This document shows, piece by piece, positions 61,182 through 64,000 of a stretch of DNA of 64,000 bases (positions within the stretch are counted from its first letter, which is position 1; the number at the start of each line of letters is the position of its first letter). The DNA is from Parabacteroides johnsonii DSM 18315. GTDB lineage: Bacteria > Bacteroidota > Bacteroidia > Bacteroidales > Tannerellaceae. The position numbers and the translations under genes are program-made. The notes below the pieces were generated by a model. It was given only the letters and a program-made list of their open reading frames with translations. It made no database searches and had not been told where the DNA came from. The stretch lies in assembly GCF_025151045.1 (NCBI RefSeq), contig NZ_CP102285.1, positions 2,728,001-2,792,000 on the forward strand. Direction: 5' to 3'.

Positions 61182-63503
61182 ATGAAAGTATCCTTGACAC
61201 AAAAGATATATGCCGGGAGCTTCCTGTTGCTGGCCGTCATCGCAGGAATGGTGGTCATCCTTATCCATGAGCGTGGCCGGATGCGGGAAATAGATTCCGA
61301 AGTGCATGACCTGCAATCGGTACGGAACGACATCCATGCCGCACAGCTTCACATCACCGAGCTTTCCCTGCTGGGCGAGAGCCTGATCAGCCAGGAAAAT
61401 ACGGATACGGCATACTATCGCCGGAAACGCCTTTCCACGGACAGCCTGCTGCTGGCCTTGAAGCCCCGGTGCAGGCAGCATGTGCGTCCGGGACAGATTG
61501 ATACGCTCCGGCACCTGCTTGCTGACAAGGAAACGCACCTGTTCCGTGTCGTGGAAGCCATTGGGATGCAGGATGCAGCGGACAGCATTCTGGTCAACCA
61601 TCTGCCCGAAGTGGCGGAACGTGCCACCCGCATACGTACCGTGAGGAAAAGAAGGGACAATCTCCTGGGAGCATTGGGTGCCAAGAAAACCGTCCGTATA
61701 TTGCCTTCCGCCGGGGAACTGCACGCTTTCAGCGACAGCCTGATTGCTATGCAGCAGGAAGGAACAGAAGAGATGGAAACCAGCGCCGACAGCCTGTACG
61801 CCCACAATCTTGCCTTGAACGCCCGGCTGAACCACCTCATCAAGCATCTGGACCGGCAGGCGCAAGAGGCCTGCTCCTTACGGGAGCACAAGATTCTGGA
61901 AGCGCAAAACCGCTCCACGCTCCTGCTAGCCTCTACTTTGTCCGCCGCCATCCTCCTTTTGGTCTTGTTCCATATCGCCATCCACCGGGAAATCCGACGT
62001 AATCTCAGCGAAAAGAAAAAACGCGAAGGACTTATCGACGAATTGCAGGCGAGCAACGAGAAGAACCGTCAGTTGCTGCAATTTCGTCGTAACTTGATGC
62101 AGACCGTCAGTCACGAACTGCGCACTTCCCTGACGGCAATAAGCGGAAATGCAGAGCTTTTGCTCCGGGATGAAGCCCCGGAAGACCGGACACGCCACAT
62201 ACGCATCGTGCGTGAGTCCGCGGACCGCATGGCTTCCATGACCACAGAGCTGCTGGAATTTTTCAGGCTGGAAAACCGGAAAGAGAAGTTGAACATCCGT
62301 CCGTTCCGCTCTGGGTCCATAGCCACTGTACTGGAAACGGAGTTCGCCCCTTTGGCGGAAGCCAAGGGCATCGAATTCGTGACCGACAATCGGACGGCAG
62401 AGGTGCTGGGCGGCGACAAGGAGCGCATATTGCGCATCGGAAGCAACCTGCTTTCCAACGCGCTCAAGTTCACCCGCAGCGGCCGCATCACACTCCATAC
62501 GGATTACAAGGACGGACTGTTCACCCTGTCCGTGCAGGACACCGGAACAGGTATCCCGAAAGAAAAACAGGAACAGATCTTCGCCCCTTTCGAGCGTCTT
62601 GGCAATGCCGTGACACAGGACGGATTCGGGCTGGGCCTTGCCATCGTGGCCAATCTCGTAAAGTTGATGCAGGGTTCCGCTTCCGTAGAGAGCGAACCGG
62701 GCAAGGGAAGCCGCTTTACCGTTGTCCTTCCGCTGCCGAAAGCCGAAGAAGTTCCGGAAGAAGAGAAAGCGAAGGATGTCCACCCCTCACTGGCCGGATG
62801 TTCCGTGCTGGCCATAGACAACGATCCGGTGACGCTCCGCCTGATGCGCGAGATGTACCTTCAATGCGGCGTGTCGTGCGACACCTGCCTGACCTTGACC
62901 GATTTGACCGACAGGATACGGGACAAGGATTATGACCTGTTGATAACAGACCTGAAAATGCCGGAAGCAAACGGCTATGAAATCTTGGAGCTGCTGCGCA
63001 TGTCCGACATCGGCAATTCCCGCACCATTCCCGTGGTGGCAGCCACGGCGGCGGGCTATGTATCGGAGGATGAACTGAGGGAGGCCGGATTTTCCGGGTT
63101 GCTTCCCAAGCCGTTTTCCATAGACGAGCTGATGGAAACGACACGACACTACAGCCGTGAAAGACGAAACCGGCAGCCGGACTTTTCCGCCTTGCTTGCT
63201 TTCGGCGACAAGCGGAAAACCTTGGAGGAGCTGATTGCCGAAACGAAGAAGGACATGGAGGAAGTCCGGAGGGTTTCCGAAAGGAAAGACTTGGCAGCCT
63301 TGAACGGGTTGGTACACCATTTGAGGAGCTCATGGATGGTGATACGGACGGAACGCCCCTTGCAGAAGTTACATGAAGCCATCCATAATGAACCGCGCTC
63401 GGACGAAGAGGTCGCCTGCGCAGTCCGTGTCGTGCTGGAACAAGGAGAAACCATCATAAAAGCCGCAGGAAAGGAGATGAAGAAATGGGAAAGATTATCG
63501 TAG
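61182..63503 (+). CDS. rteA: RteA-like hybrid sensor histidine kinase
   Basis: 773 residues. Membrane helices at ~9-27 and ~243-265 bound a periplasmic helical sensor domain. Then HisKA with the phospho-acceptor in VSHELRTSLTA (near 312), HATPase_c (LLSNALKF, DTGTGIP, GFGLGLAIV), a receiver domain (aspartate in LLITDLKMPEANGYE, near 588), and a C-terminal HPt-like part (GLVHHLRSSW, near 710). In CTnDOT, RteA with RteB responds to tetracycline-induced expression and activates excision and transfer through RteC. Here no tetQ precedes it; it has its own promoter. It overlaps rteB by 19 bp. Confidence 0.87.
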   Translation: MKVSLTQKIYAGSFLLLAVIAGMVVILIHERGRMREIDSEVHDLQSVRNDIHAAQLHITELSLLGESLISQENTDTAYYRRKRLSTDSLLLALKPRCRQHVRPGQIDTLRHLLADKETHLFRVVEAIGMQDAADSILVNHLPEVAERATRIRTVRKRRDNLLGALGAKKTVRILPSAGELHAFSDSLIAMQQEGTEEMETSADSLYAHNLALNARLNHLIKHLDRQAQEACSLREHKILEAQNRSTLLLASTLSAAILLLVLFHIAIHREIRRNLSEKKKREGLIDELQASNEKNRQLLQFRRNLMQTVSHELRTSLTAISGNAELLLRDEAPEDRTRHIRIVRESADRMASMTTELLEFFRLENRKEKLNIRPFRSGSIATVLETEFAPLAEAKGIEFVTDNRTAEVLGGDKERILRIGSNLLSNALKFTRSGRITLHTDYKDGLFTLSVQDTGTGIPKEKQEQIFAPFERLGNAVTQDGFGLGLAIVANLVKLMQGSASVESEPGKGSRFTVVLPLPKAEEVPEEEKAKDVHPSLAGCSVLAIDNDPVTLRLMREMYLQCGVSCDTCLTLTDLTDRIRDKDYDLLITDLKMPEANGYEILELLRMSDIGNSRTIPVVAATAAGYVSEDELREAGFSGLLPKPFSIDELMETTRHYSRERRNRQPDFSALLAFGDKRKTLEELIAETKKDMEEVRRVSERKDLAALNGLVHHLRSSWMVIRTERPLQKLHEAIHNEPRSDEEVACAVRVVLEQGETIIKAAGKEMKKWERLS

Positions 63504-64000
63504 TGGAAGACAACCTCGTGTACAGCGGGTATGTCTGCAATTTTTTGAAAGAAAACGGATACCGGACAGTGAGCACCTTAGATTGCGCGGGTGCCCGAAA
63601 GTTATTTGCCACGATGGACGATGACGACATCGTGCTTGCCGACCTGAAGCTGCCCGACGGCGACGGCATCAAGCTGTTGGAGGAACTGCGCCGACAGGGA
63701 AAGCGCAATCCCTGCGTCATCATGACGGATTATGCGGAAGTGTCCACCGCCGTGCGCTCCATGAAATCCGGGGCGGAAGACTATATCCCCAAGAAACTGC
63801 TGACCAGCCAGCTTCCCGCCATGCTCCAAGACTTGCAGAAAAGGCAGTCGTTCCATGAGGAACCCCTGTTCATGAGGGAAAGCGAAGCTTACCAGAAAGT
63901 ATTCGGGCGTCTCCACATCCTGGCCAAAGCCGACATCTGCGTGATGATCCGGGGTGAAAACGGAACCGGGAAGAAACACATCGCGGAGAAGATACATGCC
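63485..64000 (+). CDS. rteB: RteB-like sigma-54 response regulator (partial)
   Basis: The first 172 codons are in the window; the gene runs off the right edge. Receiver domain: MGKIIVVEDNLVYSGYVC, phospho-acceptor aspartate in VLADLKLPDGDGIKLLEEL (near 51). The AAA+ domain begins with Walker A RGENGTGKKHIAEKIH (near 157), the GExGTGK form of NtrC-type activators. It would receive phosphate from the RteA-like kinase and activate sigma-54 promoters of ICE genes such as rteC. The overlap with rteA shows translational coupling. Confidence 0.9.
   Translation, partial: MGKIIVVEDNLVYSGYVCNFLKENGYRTVSTLDCAGARKLFATMDDDDIVLADLKLPDGDGIKLLEELRRQGKRNPCVIMTDYAEVSTAVRSMKSGAEDYIPKKLLTSQLPAMLQDLQKRQSFHEEPLFMRESEAYQKVFGRLHILAKADICVMIRGENGTGKKHIAEKIHA

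Larger units (their letters stand above)
9060..64000. mobile_element. CTnDOT-like integrative conjugative element (left part, with capsule cargo)
   Basis: The left boundary is inferred from the truncated integrase at 8882-9082. Inside come tandem integrases, HTH proteins, DUF3408, topoisomerase III, DUF1896 and a giant methylase-helicase, then a capsule locus, then RteA/RteB-like regulators. In CTnDOT-family elements the integration/excision genes and rteA-rteB flank the tetQ region, and mobilisation and transfer genes follow. Those are not in the window, so the right end must be beyond 64000. An alternative is that rteAB belong to a second element and the capsule lies between two ICEs. The exact attL core is not identified. 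Confidence 0.65.

Overview
The window comes from a Bacteroidales gut bacterium, most likely Parabacteroides or a close relative (genus is an inference). The signs are promoters of the Bacteroides type (TAnnTTTG at about -7), an UpxY/UpxZ-controlled capsule operon, IntDOT-like tyrosine recombinases and RteA/RteB-like regulators. No taxonomic marker is complete: only the end of a RelA/SpoT gene and one tRNA-Thr are present.

Layout. (1) 1-2800: 3' end of a RelA/SpoT homologue, its terminator hairpins, an ISL3-like insertion sequence with an 8-bp target duplication, and tRNA-Thr(CGT) on the minus strand. (2) 2800-9080: minus-strand accessory genes (lipoprotein, a structured RNA with its own promoter and terminator, a RadC-like protein, a DECH-box helicase-like protein, two unknown proteins) ending in the C-terminal stump of a tyrosine integrase. 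(3) About 9060-26000: left part of an integrative and conjugative element (ICE): two tandem integrases, small HTH proteins, DUF3408, DUF4099/DUF3945-type protein, topoisomerase III, DUF1896, a 1987-residue methylase-helicase, and a third tyrosine recombinase. (4) 26000-26900: a switch region with two adjacent invertible promoter segments. Each is bounded by inverted copies of a 23-bp palindromic crossover site, and the two pairs have different 5-bp spacers. Both promoters point away from the capsule operon in this sequence. (5) 26900-57000: capsular polysaccharide operon: upxY, upxZ, export and chain-length genes, a GIY-YIG-like protein, ugd, glycosyltransferases, wzy, pyruvyltransferase, wzx, a UDP-L-FucNAc cassette (capE/F/G plus wbuC), an initiating sugar-phosphate transferase and a PglD/E/F-like cassette. 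One glycosyltransferase gene is split by an IS1595-family transposon (38927-41889) that carries passenger genes and a probable structured RNA. A 10-G tract lies at the start of an acetyltransferase gene. (6) 57000-60900: two YjbH-like envelope proteins, a lipoprotein and a cupin protein. (7) 61180-64000: rteA-like hybrid kinase and the start of an rteB-like sigma-54 regulator, cut by the window edge.

How it fits together. Integrase, excision and topoisomerase genes lie on one side of the capsule locus and rteAB on the other. The simplest reading is that the whole phase-variable capsule operon is cargo of a CTnDOT-like ICE, in the place where tetQ sits in CTnDOT. The recombinase next to the switch region is the obvious candidate to invert the two promoters. 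The mob/tra module and right end of the ICE would have to lie beyond 64000. The ICE is inserted in an older integrase gene, so mobile elements are nested here. The middle of the capsule operon (about 32.0-44.4 kb and 48.4-51.2 kb) is visibly AT-rich compared with the GC-rich ICE backbone, as expected for exchangeable glycan-specific genes.
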